A DNA stretch of 64,000 bases from Malania oleifera (GCF_029873635.1 NC_080428.1:65323101-65387100), one strand, 5' to 3'. Positions 44,944-57,889 are shown, counted from the stretch's first letter. The notes: generated by a model from the letters alone, not told the origin. Made by a program: numbers and translations.

Positions 44944-47282
44944 TGTAACACCCCAGACCCGCCACGTGGGGCCCGGAGTGTTAAGAGACGGACACGCGTT
45001 TCTGATACCATTCACGCAGCGGATAATAGTAAAGCAACCTCAAATATAATATACCAGAGTTCTATTATTATACATTATCAAACACATTTCACACATCCAC
45101 GTTCTCTATAATACAAAACCTGATAGAAATTTAATAAAGCATTAAAACTAAGACATAGCCGTTTAAGTCTCACTCACAAAACTACCCTGCCTTAGAGCTG
45201 TCTAAGCTTGATCTCTTGAATAACTTTTAAAGATTTAACATATGACGGGGTGAGACACCTCTCGGTAAGGAAGAAATAGTTTATAATAGTGTGTGGCTGA
45301 AGTGTTTATAATACAATTTAAAATATCCATCTCAGGTGTACACATTGTCCACAAGAAGTCCAGATAACGTGTCCATAGTCACACAAGATCAACGTCTTTA
45401 TCATCCAATCACATACCCATAACCATCAGTATTTTAATGTTAGTTTCCGAGAATAGGGAAATCTACCCGCCCATACAAGTAGGTCCCTTCTGCTCTAGTG
45501 CTAACACCAGGGTACTCACCTTTCTCAGTAAGCCCTCGGGTTATGTATCCAAGTAAAGACACCAAGAATGGAGAAGATCACCTGCCCATACAAGTAGTTT
45601 CCCTCTACGCTGGTATCCATAAATAATTACCAAAGTACTCGCCTTCCTCAGCAAGCTCTCGGGTGGAGTAATCTACTTTACCCAAAATACTTAATTAATT
45701 AAAAGTCGTACACAACTGACACAATCGCTTCATAGAATTTCATAAATACACCCATATCATAATTATTCAACACAGGATCCACACAACACATATGTCCACA
45801 CAGGACTAATCAATCCACAGCATAAATGTCCACACGGGACTGATCCACACAGGACTAATTAAATCACATCGCATCAATGTCCACACAGGACTAATCAAAG
45901 CACAGTATAAATGTCCACACAGGACTGGTCCACATAGAACTAATCAAATCACACAGCATCAATATTCACACAGGACTAGTCCACATAGGACTAATCAAAT
46001 CACATAGCATCAATATCCACACAGGACTGGTCCACATAGGACTAATCAAATCACACCGCACCAGTGTTCACACAGGCTACAAAACAAACACTCTGTTCAT
46101 AGTAAATAAGTAAACAACCTCCTCATACCACTGCCAATGTTTACCTCCCGATATAAACGTCCTTATAACAACCTCCTCATACCGCTGCCAACGTTATATG
46201 ACAGTTATACCATGTACAATATAACGACTTCCTCATACCACTGCCAACTCTATATCGCAATTTACATAAACCCCAACACAATTCAACCGCAAACCAATCA
46301 TGCGACACATCCATAATTCTACCACATAACACACAACATCAGTATCCACAATCAATCAATATATTCAACCAGGCAGACTTCACAGCCAAACAATATTCGC
46401 GGTCTCGATAATTCCTCATTCCACATTAATCACAATCATTTAATTATCAAAAATGGTTTCAACCACACGATTTTTTCCAATATAATTTATCTATAAAAAA
46501 AAAACATTATTTTCAATACCAGTAAGGTATAAAAAATTATACCTGTATGTATATAAAAATTCATACTTGAAACTAGTCGTTTAAAAATTATGAAAAAGCT
46601 ATTATAAAATATTTCCCTTTACCTGCTCCTCGAAATTCGACCCAAAACAACAAAACGAGATCCTGTAATTCAAAAATTCCAAATTCCTCAAATCTTAGCA
46701 AAACACCCTTACAACACTTCCTGGGCTCCAAATAACAATTCTTGCTAAAGAAATTCCAAAATAATTCACTTACCTTGGTTTTGGGATGTTTCCCAAACTA
46801 CTTAAATCAAAGATCTACTCCGCTTATATTGCAGAGAATCTTCCCAGGAGTCTCGTGGTAGTTCTAATCGTCGAACCGAACTAAATCTGGCCCGGAATCG
46901 AAGAGAGAAGGTGGAATGGCCAAAGGTTTTAGAGAGAGAAGGAGAACGTGCAAAAAAATTTCGCGCTGGAATGAAAAGAATCCACTATTTATACACAGGG
47001 ATTCGTCGACAAGACACATCGATTCCTCGACAAGTCCCAGTATATAGTTCGTCGACGAGATAGCCAACTCGTCGACGAATTTAAGTCATGCGAAGAACCC
47101 CTCTCGGTAATTCCTCGTCGACGAGGCACGTACCCTCATCGACAAGCTAAAAAGAATATTCATCGACGAGACCAATCTATTCATCGACAAATGTTTGCTG
47201 CCACTCTTTTAGAATTTATTCTTTCTTCCCTTTCTACCTTCTTTATTATCTTAAATTATTTAAAATTTCCCGGGTTGGTACA
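44944..47282 (-). mobile_element. 3' LTR of a non-autonomous gypsy element (minus orientation)
   Basis: The 2339-bp LTR begins TGTAACACCCCAG and ends GGGTTGGTACA. Its left flank ATATA (44939-44943) equals the five bases after the other LTR (50195-50199). It is about 450 bp longer than its partner: it has extra copies of two minisatellites (45770-46080 and 46105-46250) and keeps about 230 bp (46505-46745) missing from the partner. Elsewhere the two are very similar. In element orientation a TATA box (TGTATAAATAG) lies at about 46984-46995 downstream of an array of CGTCGACGA palindromes (47000-47200). Confidence 0.88.
45770..46080. repeat. GTCCACACAGGACTAATCAA minisatellite in the LTR
   Basis: A unit of roughly 60-65 bp containing TCCACACAGGACTAATCAAA and CACAGCATCAAT repeats five to six times, with half-units (TCCACACAGGACTGGTCCACA). 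The same repeat with fewer copies is at 49136-49375 in the partner LTR. Copy-number change explains part of the LTR length difference. Confidence 0.85.
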
Positions 47283-48304
47283 TTCTTCCCCCGTAAAAAG
47301 AATTTCGTCCCCAAAATTCGTTAGTCACCCATTTACACACCATTAAACTAATTAACCACATTCATAATTTCCAAACAACTCTAACATGTGCAACATCAAA
47401 TCATGCAAGGTCATACAACGTTAACACATATACTAATGTAAACATATTACACATAAGCATATTACCTGGGCCCTTAGTGTTGCCCTCTTTAGGTGTACCC
47501 ATTATATAGACACGCACTGGGCCTCCGCCACTGCGAGGCACCAGATTGTTCCTTTGATTCTGACTTTGGTTTGGGGTTGGTGCATTATTCGGCGGTTCTT
47601 GACATTCCTAAGCTATATGTCCCTGTTTTCCGCACCTGTAGCATATAACGCCCTTGCCCCAACATTCACCCCAATGTCGTTGATTGCACCTAGGATAATG
47701 GGGGCATAACGAGTCGCCCTGTCAACCTCGATCACCTCTTTCTGACCCCTGGCCTGCTGCATCTTTGTCTCCCCTTCCATCTCATTTCTTCCCTAACCTG
47801 ATGAGTTATTCCTCGTAACAGCCAAGAGGTGTCAATCTCGTCCCCTCTAGAAGCTCCCATCTCGCTTCCTCCTCCTTCATCCATACCTTTGCCTCTAGGA
47901 TCCATCCTTGAATATAAATGTACAACAAAGGCAATTTAGAATCTCCACATCATTATATATTTGATATACACATCATAACGAAAAACCAAATTAATATCCA
48001 TATCCTCAATTAAACATCCAACATCCATTTATTCCACAATCATCTGAACTTCCAATATTTAAATTCCTCGGTTTCACAACTCGGAAACATCACCGTTAAT
48101 GGATTTACCGTGGTTTTATGAAGCCGTCGACTAATTCAGAAAATCACAAAAGTCCATCAAAGGATTTCTACCTCCAAGTTACAAAACAACCTTAAACTCC
48201 TATCAATACCCTATTCTACCCATTCCTACCCTTATTCAATTCAAACCTATACTCTGGTATTAATACTTCTAAAGTCTGCAAGACCGTTATGCTCTGATAC
48301 CAAC
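47283..48304 (-). pseudogene. Gag zinc-knuckle remnant between the gypsy LTRs
   Basis: The internal region is only 1022 bp. In element orientation it starts next to LTR 48305 with the primer-binding site TTGGTATCAGAGC (48290-48302). It carries a gag C-terminal piece with CYRCGKQGHIA then a TAG stop and EC, a knuckle broken by a nonsense codon (47602-47643), with a cysteine/histidine-rich stretch just before it. It ends with the block GAATTTTGGGGACGAAATTC and a purine run ACGGGGGAAGAA next to the 3' LTR. There is no pol. The element needed proteins supplied by a related gypsy element. Confidence 0.82.
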
Positions 48305-50194
48305 TGTAACGCCCCGGACCCGCCACGTGGGGCCCGGAGTGTTAAGAGACAGACACGCGTCTCTGATACCATTCACGCAGCGGATAATAGTAAAGCAACC
48401 TCAAATATAATATACCAGAGTTCTATTATTATACATTATCAAACATATTTCACACATCCACGTTCTCTATAATACAAAACCTGATAGAAATTTAATAAAG
48501 CATAAAAACTAAGACATAGCCGTTTAAGTCTCACTCACAAAACTACCCCTGCCCTGGAGCTATTTAAGCTCGATCTCCTGGATAACCTGAAAAGATTTAA
48601 CATATGACAGGGTGAGACACCTCTCAATAAGGAAGAAATAGTTTGTAATAGTGTGTGGCTGAAGTATTTATAATACAATTTAAAATATCCATCTCAGGTG
48701 TACACACTGTCCACAAGAAGTCCAGATAACGTGCCCATAGTCACACAAGATCAACGTCTTTATCATCCAATCACATACCCATAACCATCAGTATTTTAAT
48801 GTTAGTTTCCGAGAATAGGGAAATCTACCCGCCCATACAAGTAGGTTCCTTCTACTCTAGTGCTTACACTAGGGTACTCACCTTTCTGAGTAAGCCCTTG
48901 GGTTATGTATCTAGGTAAAGACACCGAGAATGGAGAAGATCACCTGCCCATACAAGTGGTTTCCCTCTACGCTGGTATCCATAAATAATTACCAGAGTAC
49001 TCGCCTTCCTCAACAAGCTCTCAGGTGGAGTAATCTACTTTACCCAAAATACTTAATTAATTAAAAGTTGTACACAACTGACACAATCGCTTCACATAAT
49101 TTCACAAATACACCCATATCATAATTATTCAACACAGGATCCACATAACACATATGTCCACACAGGACTAATCAATCCACGACATAAATGTCCACACAGG
49201 ACTAATCAAATCATACCGCATCAATGTCCACACAGGACTAATCAAAGCACAGTATAAATGTCCACACAAGACTGGTCCACACAGGACTAATCAAATCACA
49301 CAGCATCAATATCCACACAGGACTGGTCCACACTAGACTAATCAAATCACACCGCACCAGTGTTCACACAGGCTACAAAACAAACACTCCGTTCATAGTA
49401 AATAAGTAAACAACCTCCTCATTCCACTGCCAACGCTATATCGCAATTTACATGAACCCCAACACAAGTCAACCGCAAACCAATCATGCGACACATCCAC
49501 AATTCTACCACAGAACACACAACATCAGTATCCACAATCAATCAGTATATTCAACCAGGCAGACTTCACAGCCAAATAATATTCGTAGTCTCGATAATTC
49601 CTCATTCCACATTAATCACAATCATTTAATTATCAAAAATGGTTTTAACCACACGATTTTTTCCAATATAATTTATCTATAAAAAAAAACATTATTCCAT
49701 AATATTTGCTAAAGAAATTCCAAAATAATTCACTTAACTGTGTTTGGGATGTTTCCCAAACTACTCAAATCAAAGATCTACTCCGCCTATATTGTACAGA
49801 ATCTTCCCAAGAGTCTCGTGGTAGCTTCTAATCTTCGAACCGAGCTAAATCCGGCCCGGAATCAAAGAGAGAAGGTGGAATGACCGAAGGTTTTAGAGAG
49901 AGAAGGAGAACATGCAAAAAAATTTCGCGTTGGAATGAAAAAAATCTACTATTTATACACAGGGATTCGTCGACGTGTCCCAGTACACAGTTCATCGACG
50001 AGACAACCAACTCGTCGACAAATTTCAATTATGCGAAGAACCCCTCTCGGTAATTCCTCGTCGATGAGGGTTCATCGACGAGACCAGTCTATTCATTGAC
50101 GAATGTTTGTTGCCACCCTTTTCGAATTTATTCTTTATTCTCTTTCTATCTTCTTTATTATCTTAAATTATTTAAAATTTCTCGGGTTATTACA
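48305..50194 (-). mobile_element. 5' LTR of the non-autonomous gypsy element (minus orientation)
   Basis: The 1890-bp LTR begins TGTAACGCCCCGG and ends GGGTTATTACA, followed by ATATA (50195-50199), which matches the left flank of the partner LTR. On the minus strand a TATA box (TGTATAAATAG) is at about 49950-49961, with CGTCGACGA-type palindromes upstream (49966-50100) and the primer-binding site directly after the LTR. Similarity to 44944-47282 is high outside the indels, indicating a comparatively recent insertion. Confidence 0.88.
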
Positions 50195-50909
50195 ATATAT
50201 ATTTATATTTATATTTATATGCATATGTATTTATTTTAATACTTTATGGCAAGAAAAAATTTCAAAACTAAAACTTTTTCTCTTACCTCATTATTATTAT
50301 ATACATATATGTTTTAAAAGTACTTAACTGGTTTAGTAACTACACATAAAAATGTATGCGAACTAGTTAGACTGTGTTTATGTTCAAACATATTCTTCAT
50401 ATACTGCATGTCTTTAAATTCAAATTTTCTCCGGGTCTCATGAAATGCTTAAATCGCAATGGTTTGAGAATATTTCTAGTTTAACTACGTTTTCATATCA
50501 TTTAAATATTTTAATAACAGTTATATAGTTTGTGTGCTTAATTTCTAAACCTGTCATTGCTTTATACTCTATGAATTTGTTTGTACTGTAAAATGCATGA
50601 CTATCATATCTTTTGCATGATTGATAGTTATATTCACGTTTTGAGAATACTAAGCTATTTGAGTAAGTAGTTTTGGATATCTTGTAAATATATTACTCAA
50701 TCAGGTTACTTGTATACAAAGATTTTTGGGAAATGTTCTATTTTCAAATGACAAGCTGCCAAATTTTCTAAAAACCTTTTCCCAAATATATCTTGTATTC
50801 AGATGATTATTTGCCTATATACTTATATGTTTATTTAGGCCCTTTTTGATGTTGCCAAAGGGGGGGGGGGAAGTAGGCAAGTATTTATCATCATAAAAAA
50901 GGAGGAGAT
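50195..50909 (+). mobile_element. 3' end of the internal region of the gag-only copia element
   Basis: This AT-rich stretch resumes the copia sequence after the gypsy insertion. It ends with a G10 run (50862-50871), TCATCATAAAAAAGGAGGAGAT as polypurine tract (50889-50909) and the LTR start. No coding sequence is evident. Confidence 0.65.
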
Positions 50910-53130
50910 TGTTGACCCTATGGGTCATACCCAGTTTTGATAATGACAAATACTCTTTGTATTTGATGACTTTCAAGTTTGTGTGCATGATCATACTAAC
51001 TGGATTATTTTGATGACATGTGACAACTTGAAGAAAATTGAAGACTCCGACATATTTGTTTATTGTAATTTATATTTATCATTTTGGGTCTATAATAGTA
51101 AATAGGAAATGGTTTGTAATAATCAATGCATTACATGCATGATAGGGTAGATAAGCTCAAAGAATTATTGAATGACCTTAGGGATCGTAAACTGATGCCA
51201 GATTTTTGGGGTTAACTCACAAAAACCATAGACTGTCTTTAGGACCTTGAATATTGCATAAAAATGTTCCTCGTAGTCTTTAAAATAAACATTATATAAT
51301 TAGGGACAATTTAATAAAGGGAAAAGACCGAAATGCCCAAGGATGGCATGTTCGGTTGACCGAACTCAGTTACACTGAGATCTTCGGTCGACCAAACCCC
51401 CACTAGGTCAACAAGTTGACCCTTCGGTCGACCGACCATAAATGTAAAGCAACGTTATGGTCGATCGAACTAACACGTGGGGTTTTCTCAACCATACGGT
51501 TGATCAGACCTAGCCAAGCTTATATAGCTTGGTCGATCGAACATCTTGGGGTTAAATGTTGACCCTTCGGTCGACTGACCAAAAAATGAATTCCAATGCT
51601 CTGATCGATCGAGCATCCTTGGGAGATGCCCCAACCGCTTGATCGACCGAACCTCCTAGTTCAAAATGATCTGGTTGACCAAACTGCGCGAATTTGGAAA
51701 ATCGCCTTTGAAACCCTCAAGATGATCAACCATACTTTCAGTTCAATTTTTTCACGGTAGACCGAACTAGGCACCACGGTTGACCGAACCATCAAGATGG
51801 TCGATTGACCCTCTTGGGTTGTCAAAATTTATCAAGGTCAAAAATGCTGTTATTTTTATTAACTTCACTTAAACTTTTGCAAAAATGACTCATATGTCCT
51901 GAATGGTTATAATTTTGGGGAAGTCTATATATATCCCCTCATTTGCAAAAATTAGTAAAAGATTAGTAAACATAATTAGCAAATATCCTTTGAATTTAAA
52001 AATGCCTATTTTTCATATTCAAGCTTCGTACTCCCATTCTTACTCATTCATATTGAAAATACCGCTTAGTAAGAGTGTTCTTGTATTTATCTAACCAAGC
52101 TTAAACTTTCACTTGCTCGTTTTGATTGAGATTAATTTTTCTTTGAGAGTAAACTTCTAATTTTTTTAGGGGGCTTCGTAAATAAACCTTCCGTAGGAAA
52201 ATTTATTAGAACTTTTGAGTTTTGCATATTTATTACAATACTCAAGAGTTCATATTGCGTTTTGTTTGTGAAATACTATTTTACAAACCAATTTCAAATA
52301 TCTTGTGTGGTTTATTTTGAGAAAAAAATTTGTTGAAGGTATTTGAAAGTGTGTTTGAAGATAAATACTATTTTACAAATAAACTTCAATATTGTGATTT
52401 ATTGTGAGAAAAATATTTGTTGAGGATATTTGAAGTGCGCTTGAGATCTTTGTTGCTGCACTATGATTGTTACTGTTATTTTGACACAAAGATCTTTTCA
52501 CATACTCTCTCACGAACTGATTGTCCTATTTGCATTAATCTTTGAGAGTAGACATTAAGACTACGCCGAGTTTATCATATCTTATAATTTAATAGTGTGT
52601 TAATTATATTGGTACATATCAGCTTGTGTAAGAAGCATTTCCGTATACGTAAATTTTATATTCGTTGTATTCCAGACGTGGGCCTGAAGAGGGAGACTAG
52701 CCTTATTGAATAGTCCTGGATTGACTTAGACCCGGTTAGGAAAGCTAGGTGCACAATCCTGGTAAGGTGTAAGTTGAGGTCAACCCCATGAATTGACCTG
52801 ATTGTAACCGGTGCCACTTCACTCGTGAAGTGAGCCTTATAGTTGAATCCTTGCGCTGGTGAGCCAAGGCGGGGACGTAGGCACAGTTAGCCGAACCCTG
52901 ATAACATATCGTGTGTCTGTTTATATTTCTGAAATTTATATTCCTGCACGTGTTTGTTATTATGTGAATGATACGCCTGATTTAAATTTTCGCATATTAT
53001 ACTTATCTGCGCATTTGGGATTACATAGGCAGACTCTAGGTTGTGTAATACTGCAAATGTCTAGTCAAACCTAGAGAAAAATTTTAAATACCCAATTTAC
53101 CCCTCTTTTGGGAATACACCAAAGCTAATA
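50910..53130 (+). mobile_element. 3' LTR of the gag-only copia element
   Basis: The 2221-bp LTR starts TGTTGACCCTATGGGTCATA and ends CACCAAAGCTAATA, where the TG...CA end has mutated to TA. It carries about a dozen GGTCGACCGA-type palindromes between 51345 and 51830, then a TATATATA box (51926-51935). The transcribed part corresponds to 40802-41262 of the 5' LTR at its end. The five bases before the 5' LTR (TTGAG) and after this LTR (AAGTG) do not match, so no target duplication is claimed. Confidence 0.85.
51345..51830. repeat. Array of GGTCGACCGA-type palindromes
   Basis: About 13 copies of TTCGGTCGACCGAAC or close variants (GGTCGATCGA, GGTTGACCGA, GGTCGACTGA) occur at irregular spacings of 25-60 bp immediately upstream of the LTR TATA box. 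The shorter version in the 5' LTR is at 38000-38195. The full 16-bp core GTTCGGTCGACCGAAC is palindromic. Confidence 0.85.
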
Positions 53131-53375
53131 AAGTGAGAGAGAGGGTATGGACTGATGAATATGTATATTTTCTTTTGGGTATATTTATGTTTTCAGAGTT
53201 GTGAATACTGGATGTTGGGTTATGTTTTTTGAGATGTATATAGATGTAAAAACTCTGGTATATTATGGAAGAATTGTTATTATTTTCGCTGCGTAATTGA
53301 TTTAAAGTCAAGTTTAGGTAAATGGAACACGTGGCACCCGGGCCACTAGGCAGGTTCGGAGTGATATATTTAAAA
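53131..53375 (+). mobile_element. Gypsy LTR, last part (outer LTR started at 31021)
   Basis: After the copia element the gypsy LTR resumes with GTTGTGAATACTGG and TTTTCGCTGCGTAATTGATT, in the same order as 26095-26250 of the related LTR. It ends around GGTTCGGAGTGATA, a decayed form of the GGTCGAGGCGTTACA end. The exact end and a target duplication are not resolved. Confidence 0.65.
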
Positions 53376-53795
53376 TAACACTCTGTTTAAATTGGGTAAT
53401 AATTTACCACCTCTTTCAGAGGTTAAATAAACTATCTCATTTGGAAAATAAACGTTTCACCTCTTTAGGAGGTCGATTTTAACAAATTTTCGTAAGATTA
53501 AAAATATACCCTCTTCAGGACGTTTATCTTTTCGGGCGATTAAATATGTAAATGGGAAATTTAAATATATTGCCTCTTTAGGAAGACTACCTTTTCGGGA
53601 GATTTAAATATATATAGCCTCTTCAGGAGGACCATCTTACCATCTCTTCTGGTGGTACTTTTTAAACATTAAAAGACATATTCTCTTATGAAGAATATTA
53701 TATTCTTGTGGAGTATAACTTATAAGAAATAAATAAATAAATAAAATAAGAATTAAAGAAATAACTTAGTTGGTTAGAGTCTCGTGCTGATAACG
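53376..53795 (-). mobile_element. Leader and primer-binding site of the minus-strand copia element
   Basis: Adjacent to the LTR at 53796 the minus strand reads CGTTATCAGCACGAGACTC, the primer-binding region common in one group of plant copia elements. Beyond it lies an array of about eight short inverted repeats, roughly one per 45-50 bp. Examples are ACCTCTTTCAGAGGT (53409-53423), ACCTCTTTAGGAGGT (53459-53473), GCCTCTTCAGGAGGA and TACCATCTCTTCTGGTGGTA. No gag coding sequence is left. Confidence 0.7.
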
Positions 53796-54190
53796 TGTTA
53801 TAAAAGATGTAGAAAAATAAATAGGAAACTAAATAAATAGAGACGAGATAGAAATTTACATGGTTCGGCTATGCCTACTCCATGAGCTAATGGGATAAAA
53901 AACTTCACTATCACGAGCAAAATTCCAAGATGATTTTGAATCAGCTTTGTACAAAATAGATATTTCTCTTCTTTTTATCTCTCATTTTCTTTCTAAATAC
54001 CTTACTTACTTCAAGTATGCAAGTGCGTATACAAACATGCAATGTATATACAAGCATCCAAAGATGTGTGTTCTAAATGTGAGGAGTAGGGTGCCCTTTT
54101 ATAGGGCAATATGGATAACATGATATTTATTAGGATGGGAAAATGAAGTGGTGGAAGATAGTACAATGTTTTTACTCACTTTCCACCATA
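53796..54190 (-). mobile_element. 5' LTR of the minus-strand copia element
   Basis: The segment starts TGTTATAAAAGATG and is similar to 18183-18608 for about 360 bp (ATTTACATGGTTCGGCTATG, AAACTTCACTATCACGAGC, GGGTGCCCTTTTATAGGGCAA). The similarity fades after AAGTGGTGGAAGATA (about 54152). The outer end has therefore mutated or been rearranged, and the boundary at about 54190 is approximate. Together with 18183-18608 it frames a 36-kb nested locus. Confidence 0.72.
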
Positions 54191-56111
54191 AATGTACGTA
54201 AATTTAATAAATGTTCAACCTCTCATATATTATATAATAAGGTATTAAATTTTACTCAAATTTTAAATTTAAAAGTTTAATTTGATATTAGTATGTCTAT
54301 ATCTATATTTTATTTTTTAAAATTAATTTCACACTTAAAAATTGACTCGTTGAAATTAAATTTATATTATTTATAGTGTACATATCTATAACATTTTTAA
54401 AATTCCATATAATGGATACAATTTTTGTAAATAATATGTTTTTCATTTAAATTTATCAATATCTGACAATTATGTTGAACAAATGATACAAAATAATATG
54501 TTAAATTCTAATATAATTATTAATATTAATCATTGAATCACATATATGTCCATTGTGAAGCGTGAGCCCAGTTTTTTAGTATTATATATTAATCTTGAAG
54601 TATGAGTCAAATCTTGGCGCTAAGGGTTTTTTTATTTTTTTATTTTTTATTTTTAACATCCAAGTTTTTTTTTTCCATCTCTATCTCTCCCACCCCACTC
54701 TCTCTCCCGTCACGCCGACTAGCAAGAAGGAATCCTTGTGGCCTTACTAATATTTTTTAGGTTTTTATCTTCTTTATCCTCTCTTTCTCTCTTGCCCCAC
54801 TATTTCTCAAGTTAAGTGGGTCAGTAAGTAAAGGCGTTAGACTCTACTAAAATATTTAAATTTATTTTTAAACTCCTCTCGCTATGTGGGCCCATTACTT
54901 TTTAAAAATTTATCCTCTAAGCCCCCCCCCCTCTCTCTCCCTATCTTTGGCCCCACTAATTTTTTTTTTATTAATTTTAAAAATCTTCTCTCCCTTTTTT
55001 AGAAAGAAGTTTACAACTTTTCTTTTCAATACTTGTATATTATAAAATTAATTTAAATTATTAGTTTTTACTTTTTTATTTTTATTTTCATTTACATACA
55101 TTAAAATTATAAAATTAATTCAAAGTTTATATTATTAAAAAATATAAAAATATACATACCATGTTATATTTATGTTTACATATATTAACACTTATAAAAT
55201 TAATTTAAATTATTTTCAAAATTATAAAATTAGCCCAAATTTAAATTGTTAAAAGTAGCCATGGGTAGACACTATATGTGTTTGTTCTTTTTAAATTTGT
55301 ACATTTATTTTGAGAAAATAATTATAAAAAAATAGGAGTTGAAAGGCATTTAAATTTATTTAAAGGAATAGTTATGATAAAATACAATGACATTTTAGGA
55401 TAGTTATGAATAGTTATAACAATATTTAGATACATACTTAAAATTCAAAATGTATTATGTTTTTAAGGGGTTACATTAATATTCTTAATTATTAATTATT
55501 TTGAAATAATATTTATATAACAATAAATCTGGCATTTGTGAAAAATGACATGAAAGGGGAAATTCCCTTTATATTATTAGATATTAGAGAAATATAGAAT
55601 TATGTATTTCACACATTTATGTTACATACACTAAAATTATAAGTGTCTGAAATTATTTTTAAAATATACAATATTATACAATTTTTTTACCCACTTTTTG
55701 CCAAAAGTTTTCCATACCAATTATATATAACAACAATATATAAATATATATTTATACATAAATACATAAACATATGAAAATTTAATAAGTGTTCAATACT
55801 TGCATATCTTATAACATTGTATTTAAATTTTACTCAAATCTTAAATTTGACATTCTTATTCAATATCAGCATTGATCTATATTTGTATTAATTTTTATAA
55901 ATTAATTTCACACTTAAATTTATCTGTCATGAGTAAACTTATATAATGTATGATGTACATGTTTGTACCATCTTTAAAATTTTATGTACTACATATAATT
56001 TTTGTAAATATTGTTTTTTTTTTCTATAAATTTATCAATAATTGACAATTATGCAAACTAATGTATTAAATTATGATATTACTATAAGAATATATTGTTG
56101 ATTGGTATACG
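54191..56111. repeat. AT-rich intergenic DNA with a diverged direct repeat
   Basis: About 290 bp at 54200-54490 recur in the same orientation at 55775-56060. Shared blocks in order include AATTTAATAA-TGTTCAA, TTAAATTTTACTCAAAT, TTAATTTCACACTTAAA and ATTTATCAAT-TCTGACAATTATG. The distance is about 1.57 kb. The intervening DNA has pyrimidine-rich tracts (54665-54700 and 54920-54990) and no gene. The pair could be old LTRs, but no TG...CA ends, primer site or coding sequence are seen. Confidence 0.6.
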
Positions 56112-56116
56112 CATAG

Positions 56117-57829
56117 TGTAACGCCCCGGCCCTCTAGGTGGCCTTGGAGTGTTACTAACATACATACTTTCTGATACCTTACATTTACAACCTGCCCAAA
56201 TAAGGGAAAACAGGTATTCCATAATCTATATAAACATACACAGCGAAAATACAAACATCATCTAACAGAGTTTCTAACTGTTCTCCATATACATCCATAC
56301 ATAATTTAAAACATAATCTATTACTATAATCCCCAAAAGACAGACACTGACTAACATCTCACCAGCTCTGACAAGGACTGTCTGCTATTTAACTCAGCCC
56401 AGAAGAACGCTAGGCTTGATCTCTCAGAGGACTTGAAAATATATTTGTATGTTAGGGTGAGACACTTTTCAGTAAAATGTATTACATTATCATTAGTGTG
56501 TGGTTAACATGAGATTTTGTGTTTACATAATACTGTTAACATTAATCATTTAACTGACATTTAAAATAAAATGTATATTTAAAAAATACATGTTTTCATA
56601 ATACCATACTGTTGACTCAGTATAGCCCTTTCTATAGTAAATGTCCCCATATATGCCTAGAAGATACAACCTGGTCTATAGGATTAGCGTCATCACGCCA
56701 TCACATACACGTGCGACATGCTTCCCCCCATGATGGATTGTGCAGCCCGAAGGTTAGACCAAACAAATAGCCGATCGACTAATGCAATCAAACATAAAGT
56801 AGTACGATGGTGCCTACTTAATTTGTACCTGAAGGCCGCCCGAAGGGCGAGTCATCCGAAATTACTACATCGGATGGAGCCCCAGAAAACCTTTGGGGAG
56901 TACTTTACCTTCACCAATCGCCTTTCCCATCCACACTCTCGGTGTGTGGATTGCATCTCTACATACATTTAGTTACGGTACCGTGCTTATAACATAAGAT
57001 CATCATAACAAGACTCTATTATCATATATGACAATTTACATCGTATATAAAACTGTATTCATAATTCATTTCATAAAAACTGTACATACTTCTGCTACAT
57101 ATTTGCTAGATACTGGCTTGGTAAAAACCAGCTTATCATAAATTCGGCATATAAAGCCGTCATATCTCATCTCTTGGCATAAAACCATCACACATATCTC
57201 GGCATATAGCCGTTACATTTTAGTATTATACAAAACCTGCTCATTTAATGTCAATTACAAATATACTCATGCCACACAAGTTTTCATCTGCTAACTCATA
57301 CATACATTATCTACTTTATAACATAATTGCTACTGCTAAAACTGGGGTATAAATATCTTCAGGTTGTTATTTTTACCAGATATAGATATATAGCTAATTA
57401 CGGGAAAAATGGAGATAACCAACCCTATCGTCTCTGTCTGGTTTTAAAATAAGCTTATGGTCTAATTTAACAATTTCTCAACCAGTGAAAACGTTCAAAA
57501 AGTCAATTTATATACTTTAAAAATAACATTCTTAAATTTTAACGGTTGGTTTCAAAAATAAAGTCGGTTAACCAAACCCTTCGAAAACCTTAGAAAAGCT
57601 GTGACTAAGTATATAAACATCATTTTAACATTCCATTCGGTTAAAACTCTTAAACATAACTGATATAATATAATCCCCTTACATAATTCCTAGAAAAGAC
57701 CCGAAATGCTCGAAAACCGAACTCAAACTTTCCCCGAGTTCTAGAATCTATTTCGCTAAACTCATAGAGATTTGTCCCCTAATTCTCGTGGTATCTTCCG
57801 ATAGTCGAAACGGATGACGAACGACGAAC

Positions 57830-57889
<60 letters not shown>

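Noticed and set aside
18183..54190. A target duplication for the outer copia element
   Set aside because: The five bases before 18183 (AACAC) are not found after the second LTR, whose outer end has diverged. The pairing rests on LTR similarity and internal order only.
57835..57886. GA microsatellite as a GAGA-factor regulatory site of the neighbouring gene
   Set aside because: It belongs to the transcribed leader of the solo LTR; no evidence ties it to the gene at 59237, which has its own CT repeat.
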